Translations under genes and position numbers: made by a program
In this document: positions 19,284 to 29,234 of the stretch, one piece after another
How positions within the stretch are numbered: the first letter of the stretch is position 1
Layout of the letters: each line of letters starts with the position of its first letter
The notes under the pieces: generated by a model
Database searches by the model: none
Seen by the model: only the letters and a program-made list of their open reading frames with translations
What the model was told of the DNA's origin: nothing
NCBI RefSeq assembly: GCF_900115655.1
Contig: NZ_FOXF01000001.1
Coordinates: 83,989 to 147,988, forward strand
Length of the DNA stretch: 64,000 nucleotides
Reading direction: 5' to 3'
From: Ruminobacter amylophilus
GTDB taxonomy: Bacteria > Pseudomonadota > Gammaproteobacteria > Enterobacterales > Succinivibrionaceae

Positions 19284-20615
19284 ATGAATAAATTTTTTAT
19301 CCAGACCTGGGGCTGTCAGATGAATGAATACGATTCATCACGCCTTATAGACCTAATGATTAACACCGGCTACGAACAGACCGAGGACATCACCGAAGCT
19401 GACGTGGTGATTCTGGTTACCTGCGCCATTCGTGAAAAGGCTCAGGACAAGGTGTTTAACCAGCTGTTCAGCTGGCAGCACAAAAAACAGTATAAGGAAG
19501 GCGCCGTCATCTGTGTCGGCGGCTGTGTAGCCTCCCAGGAGGGCGAAGCCGTTCTGAAGCGTGCTCCGATGGTAAGCGTCGTATTCGGACCGCAGACCAT
19601 TCACCGTGTTCCGAACATGGTGGAAAAAGTTGTAAGCACCGGAGAAAGACTGGTGGATGTTTCCTTCCCTGAAGTGGAAAAGTTTGATTTTCTGCCCAGT
19701 CCGAAATCCCGCGGTCATGCCACTGCCTTCGTTACCATCATGGAAGGATGTTCAAACTTCTGCAGCTACTGCGTGGTTCCATACACCAGAGGTGCTGAAT
19801 TCAGCAGAAATCTCAGGGAGATACTGGATGAAATCAGAACCCTTACAGCTCAGGGCGTAAAGGAAATTAATCTCATCGGACAGAACGTAAACTCGTACAA
19901 CGGCAAAGATGAAGACGGAAACACCGTAACCTTTGCAGAGCTTCTGTACCACGTTGCCGGAATTGAAGGTGTGGAACGAATCAGATTCACCACCTCCAAT
20001 CCTCATGATTTCACCGATGAGATAATTCAGGCCTTTGCAGATCTGCCTCAGATTGCCAATGCCATCCATCTTCCGGTTCAGAACGGTTCTGACAGAATAC
20101 TCAAGGCCATGAACCGCAAGTATGACAGAAACAGATACATTGACGTGGTTACCCGTCTCAGACAGGTAAGACCCGATATCTACATCAGCACCGATTTTAT
20201 CGTAGGTTTTCCGGGAGAAACCGATGAAGACTTCGAACAGACAATGGATCTGATTGAAACCGTAAAATTCGATCAGAGCTTTAGCTTCATCTATTCTCCA
20301 AGACCTAACACTCCTGCCGCCAAAATGGAAGACAAGACTCCGCTGATGACCAAAAAGGAAAGACTGTACCGTCTTCAGGCAGCCATCAACAACCAGGCCC
20401 AGCAGTACAGCCGCGAAATGCTCGGTTCAGTACAGAAAGTGCTGGTAGACGGTCTATCAGTGCGCGATGCCGAGGAATTAAGCGGCAGAACCGACAACAA
20501 CCGTACGGTAAACTTCAAGGGCAGTCCTGAACTTATCGGCAGTTTTGTTTACGTAAAGATAACGGATGTTCTCACCCACACCCTGCGCGGTGAGTTAATT
20601 GAAGAACAGCAATAA
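19284..20615 (+). CDS. miaB: tRNA-2-methylthio-N6-dimethylallyladenosine synthase
   Basis: A 443-residue radical-SAM methylthiotransferase modifying A37 of tRNAs. The UPF0004 domain cysteines are C11, C47 and C81; the radical-SAM cluster C156-x3-C160-x2-C163 lies in CSNFCSYCVVPYTRG; the C-terminal TRAM domain is present. The frame opens nine codons earlier (19257) but homologues begin MNKFFIQTWGCQMNEYDS, so 19284 is preferred despite a poor Shine-Dalgarno. First gene of the conserved miaB-ybeZ-ybeY group. Confidence 0.96.
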   Translation: MNKFFIQTWGCQMNEYDSSRLIDLMINTGYEQTEDITEADVVILVTCAIREKAQDKVFNQLFSWQHKKQYKEGAVICVGGCVASQEGEAVLKRAPMVSVVFGPQTIHRVPNMVEKVVSTGERLVDVSFPEVEKFDFLPSPKSRGHATAFVTIMEGCSNFCSYCVVPYTRGAEFSRNLREILDEIRTLTAQGVKEINLIGQNVNSYNGKDEDGNTVTFAELLYHVAGIEGVERIRFTTSNPHDFTDEIIQAFADLPQIANAIHLPVQNGSDRILKAMNRKYDRNRYIDVVTRLRQVRPDIYISTDFIVGFPGETDEDFEQTMDLIETVKFDQSFSFIYSPRPNTPAAKMEDKTPLMTKKERLYRLQAAINNQAQQYSREMLGSVQKVLVDGLSVRDAEELSGRTDNNRTVNFKGSPELIGSFVYVKITDVLTHTLRGELIEEQQ

Positions 20616-20623
20616 TCAGAAAA

Positions 20624-21757
20624 ATGAAAACATCATCTAACAACATGATTACTCTGAAGACCATTCTTGAACCGGTCAGCAGAGATCGTCTGGCAAGTCT
20701 GTGCGGACCGCTTGACGATAATTTAAAGCATATTGAACGCCGTCTCGGTGTGCAGATAAGTTACAGAAATGAGAATTTCAGCATTACCGGCACCGAACCG
20801 CGCGCCAAAGCCGCAACCAGACTCATTAATGAGCTGTACATTGAAACAGCCCCGGTAAGAGGCAGTAAGGTTCATGATCTTACTCCCGACGAAGTGCATC
20901 TTGCCATTTCCGAAGCCAGGGTTCTTGATGATGACTCGGAAGAAAACCAGTCTGCAATCTCAGAAGAGCTAAACGAACTCTACCAGAAGGCTGTTACCAT
21001 CAAGACCAAGCGCGGTATCGTAAAGCCCCGTTCAGGCAACCAGACTGAATACATCTCCAATATTCTGTCTCATGACATCAGCTTCGGCATCGGACCTGCC
21101 GGTACCGGTAAAACCTACCTTGCCGTTGCAGCCGCCGTTGATGCTCTTGAAAAACAGGAAGTAAGACGTATTCTTCTCACCAGACCTGCCGTTGAGGCTG
21201 GCGAAAAACTCGGCTTCCTTCCTGGAGATCTGAATCAGAAGGTTGATCCGTATTTAAGACCTTTATATGACGCCCTTTTCGAAATGCTCGGTTTTGAAAA
21301 GGTGGAAAAGCTGATGGAGCATCAGATCATTGAAGTTGCCCCTCTCGCATACATGCGCGGACGTACACTCAATGACTCCTTCATCATTCTTGATGAAAGC
21401 CAGAACACCACCATCGAACAGATGAAGATGTTCCTGACACGTATCGGTTTCAATTCCAGAGCGGTAATCACCGGGGACATCACCCAGATCGACCTGCCCC
21501 GCAACGTCAAGTCCGGTCTCAAGCACGCCATTGAGGTTTTAAGCGAAGTTGATGAAATCAGCTTCAACTTTTTCACCTCAAATGATGTTGTAAGACACCC
21601 TATCGTGGCTAAAATAGTCAGAGCCTACGAAAAGTTCGACATGATGCAGAAATCGGAAAAGACTGACAGAAGCGAAAAGGCCGCAAAGAATCCGGCCGGA
21701 CAGTCTGCCGAAGCCGTAAATGAAACGGCCTCACAGACCGCAGACAATGACAGATAA
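20624..21757 (+). CDS. ybeZ: PhoH-like ATPase YbeZ
   Basis: A 377-residue protein with an N-terminal KH-like region (about 1-90) and a PhoH P-loop domain: Walker A GPAGTGKTYLA, the LTRPAVEAGEKLGFLPGD signature and Walker B FIILDESQNTT. It is thought to act with YbeY in RNA or ribosome metabolism. The last 40 residues are a low-complexity polar tail. It starts eight bases after miaB and is followed by ybeY, as in E. coli. Confidence 0.95.
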   Translation: MKTSSNNMITLKTILEPVSRDRLASLCGPLDDNLKHIERRLGVQISYRNENFSITGTEPRAKAATRLINELYIETAPVRGSKVHDLTPDEVHLAISEARVLDDDSEENQSAISEELNELYQKAVTIKTKRGIVKPRSGNQTEYISNILSHDISFGIGPAGTGKTYLAVAAAVDALEKQEVRRILLTRPAVEAGEKLGFLPGDLNQKVDPYLRPLYDALFEMLGFEKVEKLMEHQIIEVAPLAYMRGRTLNDSFIILDESQNTTIEQMKMFLTRIGFNSRAVITGDITQIDLPRNVKSGLKHAIEVLSEVDEISFNFFTSNDVVRHPIVAKIVRAYEKFDMMQKSEKTDRSEKAAKNPAGQSAEAVNETASQTADNDR

Positions 21758-21775
21758 CGCATAAGCGGAGTTATT

Positions 21776-22444
21776 ATGAGTACTGAAACCAATAAAGACG
21801 AAGAATATATCGAAGGTCCAATTTCCATAGATCTTCAGTATGCGGTGGATGATCGCAGCAATCTTCCATCAATTGACAGTCTGCTTAAGTATGCGACTGC
21901 AGCCATTACCGGATTCAGACCGGAGGCGGAAATCACCATCCGCATCGTTGAACCTGATGAAAGCCATCAGCTGAATCTTGAATACCGCGGCAAGGATCGC
22001 CCTACCAACGTACTGTCATTCCCTGCAACCGAAGATGATGACGTATTCTTCTTCGATGATGAGGATGAGGAAGACGGAGACTTTGACGAGAGTCTTCAGG
22101 AAGATGAAACCGAAGCTGACGAATCCGCGGAAGAGGAATTCACCACTGACGTGGATCCTGAAGAACTGAAAAACGCCGAAGAGGACGACGAGGATGAACA
22201 GAATCCTTTCGACAGCCTTTACATCGGTGACCTGGTTATCTGCCGAGACGTGGTGGAAAGAGAAGCCAGAGAACAGAACAAGCCTCTTGAAGCCCACTGG
22301 GCCCATATGGTGGTACACGGATGTCTGCACCTTCTCGGCTTCGACCACATAGATGATGAGGAAGCTGAAGAAATGGAAGGTCATGAAACTGAAATCATGC
22401 TTTCCCTGGGTTTTGCAGATCCTTATCAGGAAGATGAATACTAA
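21776..22444 (+). CDS. ybeY: Endoribonuclease YbeY with an acidic insertion
   Basis: A metal-dependent RNase needed for 16S rRNA 3' processing and ribosome quality control. The zinc site [11 protein letters not shown] (181-191) is intact, as are NVLSFP and [10 protein letters not shown]. At 222 residues it is about 65 longer than normal: residues about 85-148, between NVLSFPA and YIGDLV, are an insertion made mostly of D and E. The rest aligns with E. coli YbeY without gaps. AGCGGAG precedes the ATG. The insertion site is a loop near the active-site cleft in the known fold. Confidence 0.95.
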   Translation: MSTETNKDEEYIEGPISIDLQYAVDDRSNLPSIDSLLKYATAAITGFRPEAEITIRIVEPDESHQLNLEYRGKDRPTNVLSFPATEDDDVFFFDDEDEEDGDFDESLQEDETEADESAEEEFTTDVDPEELKNAEEDDEDEQNPFDSLYIGDLVICRDVVEREAREQNKPLEAHWAHMVVHGCLHLLGFDHIDDEEAEEMEGHETEIMLSLGFADPYQEDEY

Positions 22445-22460
22445 CCTGTTCCTTTTCTGA

Positions 22461-22502
22461 AAAAATCGGCCGGCGCGACTTGACTGAATCGGCCGTTTTT
22501 TT
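22461..22502 (+). terminator. Terminator after ybeY
   Basis: CGGCCG (22467-22472) pairs with CGGCCG (22490-22495), extended outward by A-T pairs past a single mismatch, then a T7 run (22496-22502). Confidence 0.7.
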
Positions 22503-22682
22503 ACGCATAAAGTATTCTCAGATCCGTCTTTTCCGCAGAATATCGGGAATTACGGATATAAAAGATAATATTTAAATCAAAACTTTTGAAAAAAATATTA
22601 AACGCTGCCCCCATGCTGTTATATAATGGCGGAAGCTTTATATTTCATACTACATGGAGCGGTTCAACCGAAATATATTTAT

Positions 22683-23555
22683 ATGAGTAGCGACGATAGC
22701 TATCCGCATTCGAAAAACAATCATCACAGACCGGAAAACTGGATAAACCGTATAGGACACATCATCAAGGGTGATCCTGCAGACAAGGAAGATCTGGCAG
22801 AAATCATTACCGATGCCGGCGAAAGAGAAATCATTGACGAAGATACCGAAGACATGCTCAAGGGCGTGTTTGAAATATCAGAACTCCGCGTAAGGGACAT
22901 CATGATTCCGAGATCCCAGATGGTAACCATCAGCGCAGAATATTCAATTGACCGCGCGGCTTCAGAAATCATCAAATCAGGACATTCAAGATACCCGGTC
23001 ATTCACGAGGACAAGGATCATATTGAAGGAATTCTTCTGGCAAAGGATCTTCTGAAATTCGTTGTCAATCAGGATAAGAATGCCAAGCTGACCGACATCA
23101 TCCGTCCTGCCGTGGTGGTTCCGGAAAGCAAGCATGTTGACCGCCTGCTCAAGGAATTTCAGCAGTGCCGCTACCACATGGCCATTGTTGTTGATGAATA
23201 CGGCGGAGTATCAGGACTTGTAACCATCGAGGACATACTTGAACTTATCGTCGGTGAAATCGAGGACGAATACGACAACGACGATGATGAACAGGATGAA
23301 ATCGTACAGGTGAACGACAACACCTATCATATCGCCAGTCTGACTTCCATTGAAAACTTCAACAGAAAATTCAATACCTCCTACACTGATGACGAATATG
23401 ACACCATAGGAGGCATGGTGATGCATGCCATCGGTCATCTCCCGGTCAAGGGTGAAACCGTGCACATTGACAATTTCGAATTCAAGATTCTGTCAACCGT
23501 AAGACATTCGACAAGTCTGCTGCAGCTCACCATTCATCCTGAAGAGGAAATCTGA
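22683..23555 (+). CDS. corC: CorC/YbeX family CBS-domain protein
   Basis: A 290-residue cytosolic protein with tandem CBS domains (about 75-190; [12 protein letters not shown] and [18 protein letters not shown]) and a C-terminal CorC_HlyC transporter-associated domain. Known as a magnesium/cobalt efflux accessory factor and also tied to ribosome maturation with YbeY. The start at 22683 matches MSDDNSH in E. coli; the frame opens 19 codons earlier. A TATAAT at 22622-22627 suggests its own promoter after the ybeY terminator. Confidence 0.94.
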   Translation: MSSDDSYPHSKNNHHRPENWINRIGHIIKGDPADKEDLAEIITDAGEREIIDEDTEDMLKGVFEISELRVRDIMIPRSQMVTISAEYSIDRAASEIIKSGHSRYPVIHEDKDHIEGILLAKDLLKFVVNQDKNAKLTDIIRPAVVVPESKHVDRLLKEFQQCRYHMAIVVDEYGGVSGLVTIEDILELIVGEIEDEYDNDDDEQDEIVQVNDNTYHIASLTSIENFNRKFNTSYTDDEYDTIGGMVMHAIGHLPVKGETVHIDNFEFKILSTVRHSTSLLQLTIHPEEEI

Positions 23556-23574
23556 CGCACCTCCACTTTACATG

Positions 23575-23612
23575 ACAGGATATCACCGGACAGCTGTGAT
23601 ATCCTGTTTTTT
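23575..23612 (+). terminator. Strong terminator after corC
   Basis: A 12-bp perfect stem (ACAGGATATCAC, 23575-23586, with 23596-23607), a 9-base loop and a T6 run. Confidence 0.92.
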
Positions 23613-23647
23613 ATCAGAACGGAATCAGCCGGCAGACTTTTTCCGTC

Positions 23648-23676
23648 TTGTACTAAACGCCCCCTGTCTATATAAT
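23648..23676 (+). promoter_or_regulatory. Candidate promoter of lnt
   Basis: TTGTAC, a 17-base spacer and a consensus TATAAT (23671-23676), about 50 bases before the lnt ATG. It makes lnt a separate unit from corC. Confidence 0.6.
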
Positions 23677-23727
23677 ACCGGAATACAGTAATGATAAAGA
23701 TATATACAGATTTTTAGCGTTTTCAAT

Positions 23728-25299
23728 ATGTTTCACATAAACAGCAAATACAAGTTACTCACCGGATGCATTATCAGTGCCCTGGCCGGCTTTGTCACCA
23801 CTCTGGGTTTTGCACCTGCAGACATGTGGTATTTAAGTCTTGCGGGGATTTTCAGTTTCGGATTTGTCTACGCAGGCAACACCACCCCCCGCCGTTCGGC
23901 ACTGACTACCCTGATATTCTTCTTTGTCATGCACATGTGCGCAGTATCATGGCTCACCTCAGTCATGACCGGCTATGGAGAAATGTCATACGCGCTGGCT
24001 ATTGGAGTTCTCATACTCTTCAGTCTCTACCTCTCCCTGTTTCCTACTCTTGCAGGTTATGCGGCCCACAGACTCTGCACCGGCATGCCGACCGTCCGCA
24101 ATCTGGTTCTTTTCCCTTCCCTTATTGTCCTTGCTGAAATAATCAACAGCGTGCTGTTCACAGGCTTCGGATGGGATCTTCTCGGTTACACCCAGATTGA
24201 TTCCTTCTTCAGTGCCTACGCTCCTCTAATCGGGGTTCAGGGCATGTCTCTGATTATGCTTATCGTAATCATGGGGGTCGTTTATGCATGCAGACGCAGA
24301 TATATAGGTCATGCAGTCATCCCTACCGTTCTCATTATATTCGGGCTCAGCATGCAGAACTTTGAATATACCAGAGTGGGCAATCCCGTAAAGGCTGCTC
24401 TGATACAGGGAAACGTCAGCACTTCTGTTCACTGGAATCAGGATTCAGTATGGGAAGAACTGGAAATCTACATTCAGGAAATGCGTTCCAATCTCGATAC
24501 CGAAATCATGGTATGGCCGGAATCAGCCATTCCGGATCTGGAAAACAACATGGAAAAGCTCAAGGTACTGAGCATGCTTGATTATGAAGCCAAATACAAT
24601 AATATCGGGCTGATTACCGGCATTCAGTACTACGATGTGGCCAAACAGCAGTTTTTCAACAGCATGCTCGGTATTGGAGTCATTGATAAAAAGAAGGAAC
24701 GTCAGTATACCTTCGGTGAAGGCAACAGATACTATAAACGCCATCTGGTTCCTATCGGCGAATTCGTGCCTTTTGAATGGCTCCTGAGACAGATGGGACC
24801 TATTTTCAACATGCCGATGAGCTCTTTTACCAGGGGCAGCGACGTTCAGGAAAACATTATGGTGCAGGATCTCAACGTGGCGTCCGCCATCTGTTATGAA
24901 ATGGTATATAACAACGAGCTCAGGGATCAGGTGAATGAAAAGTCAAATCTCATCGTTACCGTAAGTAATGACGGATGGTTCAATTATACCGACGCGCCGA
25001 TGCAGCACCTGTACATTGCAAGACTCAGAGCAAAGGAATTCGGCAAACCGGTTCTCAGAGCCACAAACAACGGTATCACTGCGGTTATTGATCATCAGGG
25101 AAACATCGTAAAAACCATCCCGGCAAATATCACTGCAACCCTGAGAGCTGAATTCAGACCTACATACGGTGAAACTCCGTTCTCACGCTTCGGTTCGTCA
25201 TTCGTATATTTCTACATCGGACTGACACTGCTGCACACCGTTATTGCCAGACTGAGATACAGAAACATGATATCAAACAGACCTTCTCAGCAGATCTAG
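23728..25299 (+). CDS. lnt: Apolipoprotein N-acyltransferase
   Basis: A 523-residue inner-membrane enzyme adding the third acyl chain to bacterial lipoproteins. Several membrane helices (about 10-210) precede a nitrilase-fold periplasmic domain with the catalytic triad E265 (WPES), K337 (YYKRHLVPIGE) and C389 (SAICYE). A final helix lies near residue 495. Ends before a terminator that belongs to the convergent gene. Confidence 0.96.
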   Translation: MFHINSKYKLLTGCIISALAGFVTTLGFAPADMWYLSLAGIFSFGFVYAGNTTPRRSALTTLIFFFVMHMCAVSWLTSVMTGYGEMSYALAIGVLILFSLYLSLFPTLAGYAAHRLCTGMPTVRNLVLFPSLIVLAEIINSVLFTGFGWDLLGYTQIDSFFSAYAPLIGVQGMSLIMLIVIMGVVYACRRRYIGHAVIPTVLIIFGLSMQNFEYTRVGNPVKAALIQGNVSTSVHWNQDSVWEELEIYIQEMRSNLDTEIMVWPESAIPDLENNMEKLKVLSMLDYEAKYNNIGLITGIQYYDVAKQQFFNSMLGIGVIDKKKERQYTFGEGNRYYKRHLVPIGEFVPFEWLLRQMGPIFNMPMSSFTRGSDVQENIMVQDLNVASAICYEMVYNNELRDQVNEKSNLIVTVSNDGWFNYTDAPMQHLYIARLRAKEFGKPVLRATNNGITAVIDHQGNIVKTIPANITATLRAEFRPTYGETPFSRFGSSFVYFYIGLTLLHTVIARLRYRNMISNRPSQQI

Positions 25300-25315
25300 G
25301 CATTCCGGGCATCGT

Positions 25316-25350
25316 AAAAAAAGGCTGCATATCATAATGATACGCAGCCT
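25316..25350 (-). terminator. Terminator of the L,D-transpeptidase gene
   Basis: On the minus strand: GGCTGC-TATCAT hairpin (25323-25349, one A/C mismatch) followed by a T7 run (complement of 25316-25322). It may also slow lnt transcripts. Confidence 0.85.
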
Positions 25351-25395
25351 TCCGTTTATCGGGAATAAGGGACGTAACCGTCCCTTATTTTTTCT

Positions 25396-26310
25396 TTAGA
25401 ATTCAATCGGATTCAGCAGCTGAGGCATACCGTTACGGGTATTGAAATACTCGTCCAGAAGACTCTTGTTTACCTTATGATTATTCAGAAAAGCGGCGAT
25501 GGCCGGTTTTACGTGAATAGGAGAATAACCTGTTGAATTCAGATCAGATTCATTAGTGGACAGCGGCTGATGAACTTCAATGTAGATACCGCCGTTAGGT
25601 TCCTCGGTTACCTTTACCGGTTCATTGATGAACTGAACTCTGGTATTAACCGGAACATTGTTGAACAGATATTCAATATCAGGATCACGCAGACGGATAC
25701 ATCCGTGGCTTACACGCAGACCGATACCGAAATCGGCATTGGTACCGTGAATGGCATACAGGCGTCCCACGTAAAGAGCGTAAAGTCCCATAGGATTGTC
25801 CTTGCCGGCAGGAACAACAGCAGGCAGAGGTTCACCCATGGCTGCATATTCGGCTCTGGTCTGAGCAGTCGGAGTCCAGGTAGGTCCGGCCTTCTTGCGT
25901 TCAACCTTGGTAATCCAGTCAACAGGAGTATCCTTGCCGAGCTGCCCGATACCTACCGGAAGCACGTCAACCACGCCGTCATGATAGTAATACAGTCTCA
26001 TTTCAGCCGTGTTGACCACAATGCCTTCGTGCACGGTGTCTGGCAGAATAAGCTGCTGAGGAATAATAATGGTGCTGCCCGGCTTTGGTGAATAAGGATC
26101 CACTTTTGGATTGGCTTCAAGCATATTGCTGAAGCCCTGCTGATACTGTGCCGCAATGGCTTCAAGAGAGGTGTTGTTTCCGGGAACCCTGGTAACCAGA
26201 ACTTCACCGACCAGACGACTGCCGTCCGCAGGAACCTTGTAGGTTACAGCCTGTGCATTAACACATGCGGCAGCAACCGCCATACCGATAAGAGATTTTA
26301 ACAGTTTCAT
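25396..26310 (-). CDS. L,D-transpeptidase, ErfK/YbiS family
   Basis: A 304-residue periplasmic enzyme with a signal peptide (residues 1-20, cleavage after VNAQA) and a LysM-like segment (about 45-90). The YkuD catalytic domain has HGTN and [11 protein letters not shown], with the nucleophilic cysteine in HGC. Family members cross-link peptidoglycan at L,D positions or attach Braun lipoprotein; which one cannot be told from sequence, and no lpp gene is in the window. It begins eight bases after usg, so the two are probably co-transcribed. Confidence 0.93.
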   Translation of the reverse strand: MKLLKSLIGMAVAAACVNAQAVTYKVPADGSRLVGEVLVTRVPGNNTSLEAIAAQYQQGFSNMLEANPKVDPYSPKPGSTIIIPQQLILPDTVHEGIVVNTAEMRLYYYHDGVVDVLPVGIGQLGKDTPVDWITKVERKKAGPTWTPTAQTRAEYAAMGEPLPAVVPAGKDNPMGLYALYVGRLYAIHGTNADFGIGLRVSHGCIRLRDPDIEYLFNNVPVNTRVQFINEPVKVTEEPNGGIYIEVHQPLSTNESDLNSTGYSPIHVKPAIAAFLNNHKVNKSLLDEYFNTRNGMPQLLNPIEF

Positions 26311-26318
26311 AAAAAACC

Positions 26319-27314
26319 TTATTTTAAACTGAGTTTTCTGATAATTCCCAGGCAGTTCAATACCACGCCTCTTAAGAAATTATCCATAACAGCAACCAGA
26401 GTAAATGATGAATTCTGCCCCTTTAAAGCTCTGATACGGGAGATATAAAGCTTATCTTCCTTCTTACCGAACTTCACCGGAGTGATTTCCTCATCATCCA
26501 CAATTTCAACTCCCGGAGCAGCCGCGATGAGCTCCTTGAATTCATCCAGAGAGATGTCTTCCCTGAAGGAAATGTTGAGGCTCAGTGTGTGTCCGTAGAA
26601 TACGGGAACAACCATGGAGGTCAGATTGATGACATCCGCGGTTTCTCCAAGCACCTGCTTCAGTTCGGCAATCACGTTGTTCTCATGAGTGGTGGTATCG
26701 TCATAATTGATGTCACCTACGGCTGTATGAACATTGAAGGCCATCTGGCTCGGGAAAATGCGGGGAGCGATATCTCTCATGTTGAACAGGGAAATTGACT
26801 CACGTGCAAGCTCGGCGGTACCGCTGTCACCCACTCCTGAAACAGATTCCATCATTACGGCACTGACCGAACTGATGTCAGCTCTTTCGGAAACAGGCTT
26901 GAGAATAAGTGAAAGCATGGTAGCTTCGGAACTCATTGGCACGATGTAATCGGCATCATATACGAAGTCGGTATCGGCATCTGCCAGACCGTCCACGAAC
27001 AGTCTGCCGTCATTGACGTTAACTTCACCGGCATCGACAACCACCAGACCGTTTTTTCTGGCCTGGGCTACCAGCCTGTCGGCTTCACTGTAGTTACCGG
27101 CGATCAGCAGAACCGTTGCGGTTTCAGGTTCGAAATCATCAACCCTGCGGATCTGATAATTCTTACCTCGGTAGCTGATGGCATCATAGTCTTCCGCCGT
27201 ATATGACAGAGGAATGTAATCAGCAAGTTCAATACCTTCATCTTCCATTGACTCAATGAGAGCCTTACCTACATCAGTATCATAGCCTAACAGTGCAAGT
27301 TTAATTTCAGCCAT
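26319..27314 (-). CDS. usg: USG-1-like aspartate-semialdehyde dehydrogenase homologue
   Basis: A 331-residue protein of the Asd fold: NAD-binding start [16 protein letters not shown] and the C-terminal dimerisation region. At the place of the catalytic cysteine motif (N-C-S/T in true Asd) it reads [10 protein letters not shown], so the nucleophile is replaced by serine. That, and overall likeness to the Usg protein of gammaproteobacteria, argue against dehydrogenase activity. GAGGA lies about seven bases before the ATG. The role of Usg is not established. Confidence 0.85.
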   Translation of the reverse strand: MAEIKLALLGYDTDVGKALIESMEDEGIELADYIPLSYTAEDYDAISYRGKNYQIRRVDDFEPETATVLLIAGNYSEADRLVAQARKNGLVVVDAGEVNVNDGRLFVDGLADADTDFVYDADYIVPMSSEATMLSLILKPVSERADISSVSAVMMESVSGVGDSGTAELARESISLFNMRDIAPRIFPSQMAFNVHTAVGDINYDDTTTHENNVIAELKQVLGETADVINLTSMVVPVFYGHTLSLNISFREDISLDEFKELIAAAPGVEIVDDEEITPVKFGKKEDKLYISRIRALKGQNSSFTLVAVMDNFLRGVVLNCLGIIRKLSLK

Positions 27315-27638
27315 TGTTTTTCCTCAAATAAAAACCAAACAAGGAGAATTGTGTGAGCATTATAACAAATCAGACCGTACATGACCTAACTGAGACAATT
27401 TAATTTAAAAAAATTAATGCCATTCCGTAATCTGAATGAGGAACATACCGTCATCACAATCACCGTAAAACGTAAAAAAGCAGGTTCTTCACGGGAATTG
27501 TTGGGAATGTAAATATTGAAGAAGGGGCAAAAGTATTCCATTATTTAAGTTACCACACAAAAACAAATAGAGATACCTTAAGCCCCTTAAGACGTATGAT
27601 ACACAGATAAACTCAGGCTGCCAACCATTTACTTTTGA
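27315..27638. other. Intergenic region left of the IS remnant
   Basis: About 320 AT-rich bases. It holds the usg promoter (minus) and perhaps the left edge of the decayed ISL3 element. No matching inverted repeat end was found to the right, so the IS boundary cannot be fixed. Confidence 0.35.
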
Positions 27639-28106
27639 TTCAACCAGCTCGACTCCAAAAACTTAAAATACGTTCTATCATTTGTAAGCAACCGCCAGAC
27701 GTCGGACGTGACATGTCCTTTCTGCAGAAAAAAGAATGTATATGCACATGCCGGACACTCCACTGGAATTAAGGATTTTCCGGATCATCCCAAACACCGG
27801 CCAAGTCTGGTTTTTCACTATCACGGATACAAGTGTAGAGAATGCGGACAATATTTTACAGAAGACATACCTGAAAAGATTCCGCATGCCAAAATACATT
27901 GGAAAACAGTTAAGAAAATCCATCTGGGAATCATGGATGAATTTCTTAAAAAACGGAAAGAGGAGCGCCTGCGTTCCGGATATAAACCGACATACCTTGC
28001 GGTTGATGAATTTGCTTACACAAAGCCTCCATTAACTTTTTTTGATAACATTCCTTATCTGTTAACTTTACTCCGCAATTGGATTCTGTGCCTTCCACGA
28101 TTTTAA
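27639..28106 (+). pseudogene. ISL3-type transposase remnant
   Basis: The frame is open from 27639 (after a stop) to 28106. A zinc-finger region CPFC...YKCRECGQYFTE and a following VDEFAYTK match the N-terminal part and first catalytic aspartate of ISL3-family transposases. After FAYTK, near 28024, likeness to the family ends and the frame soon stops. The upstream part lacks a normal start. Full ISL3 transposases are about 400 residues or more, so this is a fragment with both ends lost. No terminal repeats could be matched. Confidence 0.65.
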
Positions 28107-28173
28107 ATTCATTTCATCATGATTTGCTCTGACGTCTGGTCTTCAGGCAGACGCCGGAGCAAAGATAAAAAAA

Positions 28174-28344
28174 TCATAGTTTCTTTTGAACAATGGCGAC
28201 ATATCTGTCACACACATCCTGAAAACGTTGCTGGGCCAGACTGATATGCTCATTAATTTCATTCATTCTGACTTTTGCTGCATGAATCATTCTTCTGGAA
28301 TTTTCAATATGAGAAGGCAGGGTTATCAGACTGTCTGACTTCAC
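28174..28344 (-). CDS. Possible small helical protein, 56 aa
   Basis: Begins with GTG at 28344 and overlaps the end of the upstream 182-aa gene by 41 bases in another frame. The product (MKSDSLITLPSHIEN, then a long heptad-like helix RMNEINEHISLAQQRFQ and ending IVQKKL) has a natural amino acid mix and no rare-codon or stop clutter. No clear Shine-Dalgarno; an internal ATG at codon 19 is an alternative. Overlap suggests translational coupling. Unrecognised. Confidence 0.35.
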   Translation of the reverse strand: MKSDSLITLPSHIENSRRMIHAAKVRMNEINEHISLAQQRFQDVCDRYVAIVQKKL

Positions 28345-28852
28345 GACGAATCAATTCAACACCTTCCGGAAACTTTTCAGACAAGAGCAAAGCAAACTGA
28401 GGATCCGCATAATGATAATCGCCCAAAATATGACTGATAAGTCTTTCGCTGAGAATCTTACGTTCTTCGCTTCCAGATATGACAGCATCAGGATGTAACA
28501 ATACATATTCCAAAGGAATTTTTATGCGAAGACGGTCATGTCCAGCCACAATGAAATACCAGACATTATCGCTGTCATAGAAAAATAAAGAATCAACAAA
28601 CCAGCCGAGCACACCGTCTTCCGAACTGCTGAAAGACAGTAAATTCTGACGGCAGTTCTCAGTCTCCGGCTCAGCATCAGTCTTTCCCAATTCCGTAATA
28701 CCTTTTTCAGAAAACAGTTCTTCCACGGATTCAGGTGTGTTATATTTTTCCAGAAGGTCTGAGGCGATTTTTCGGCAACCGTCACCATAAGCATCGTAAC
28801 CATACTGAACAATACCGTTCTCAAGTTTTCTGGCAATTACAATGAATTCCAT
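28304..28852 (-). CDS. Hypothetical protein, 182 aa
   Basis: Starts MEFIVIARKLENG; acidic, cytosolic, mixed alpha/beta with no signal peptide or membrane segment. A tract SSSEDGVLGWFVDSLFFYDSDNVWYFIVAG suggests a compact beta-rich core. No family is recognised. It lies in an AT-rich accessory patch beside an IS remnant, and together with the small overlapping gene may form a two-gene unit of the toxin/immunity or defence kind, but nothing in the sequence proves that. Confidence 0.55.
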   Translation of the reverse strand: MEFIVIARKLENGIVQYGYDAYGDGCRKIASDLLEKYNTPESVEELFSEKGITELGKTDAEPETENCRQNLLSFSSSEDGVLGWFVDSLFFYDSDNVWYFIVAGHDRLRIKIPLEYVLLHPDAVISGSEERKILSERLISHILGDYHYADPQFALLLSEKFPEGVELIRREVRQSDNPAFSY

Positions 28853-29182
28853 TATCCGTATTTTTCCTTTTGTCTGTACATCTATCCTGAAATCCGTAAG
28901 CCTATAATGTTCTTCAGGAATATTATCAATTTAGCAGAAATAAAGAGTAGGGATTCTAATGAGAAGCGTACACCTTGCCGTTACCTATCTACTATCTTCT
29001 TGGAAACTATGGCATCAGCACACAATAATATTAGTCTATCTGTTTTTTATACTTTGTATTCAGAAATGCGACCGTGTTATTTTTACAAATATTCCCACTC
29101 TTTTTAGCCAGTCAGTTTGAATTTTCAGATCGTGTCCGCATTTAACATAGTATTCTAAAAAAGGGGGTGTTCTATTGATGAC
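28853..29182. other. AT-rich intergenic region before the lon terminator
   Basis: About 330 bases, among the most AT-rich in the window. A 66-codon plus-strand frame (28907-29107) has no supporting features. It probably carries the promoter of the hypothetical gene at 28304-28852; no clear element is seen. Confidence 0.4.
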
Positions 29183-29215
29183 AAAAAAGCCTTCCGCATT
29201 TCCGTGCGGAAGGCT
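29183..29215 (-). terminator. Terminator of lon
   Basis: On the minus strand an 11-bp perfect stem (AGCCTTCCGCA with its complement), a 6-base loop and a T6 run, 20 bases past the lon stop. Confidence 0.93.
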
Positions 29216-29234
29216 GTCAGATTAATAAGAAAGG

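Noticed and set aside
28126..28160. Imperfect hairpin after the ISL3 remnant (GCTCTGACGTCTG with GCAGACGCCGGAGC)
   Set aside because: Considered as an IS end or terminator, but it has no U-tract and no partner repeat on the left side of the remnant.
28907..29107. 66-codon plus-strand frame
   Set aside because: AT-rich region, no ribosome site and no protein-like pattern.
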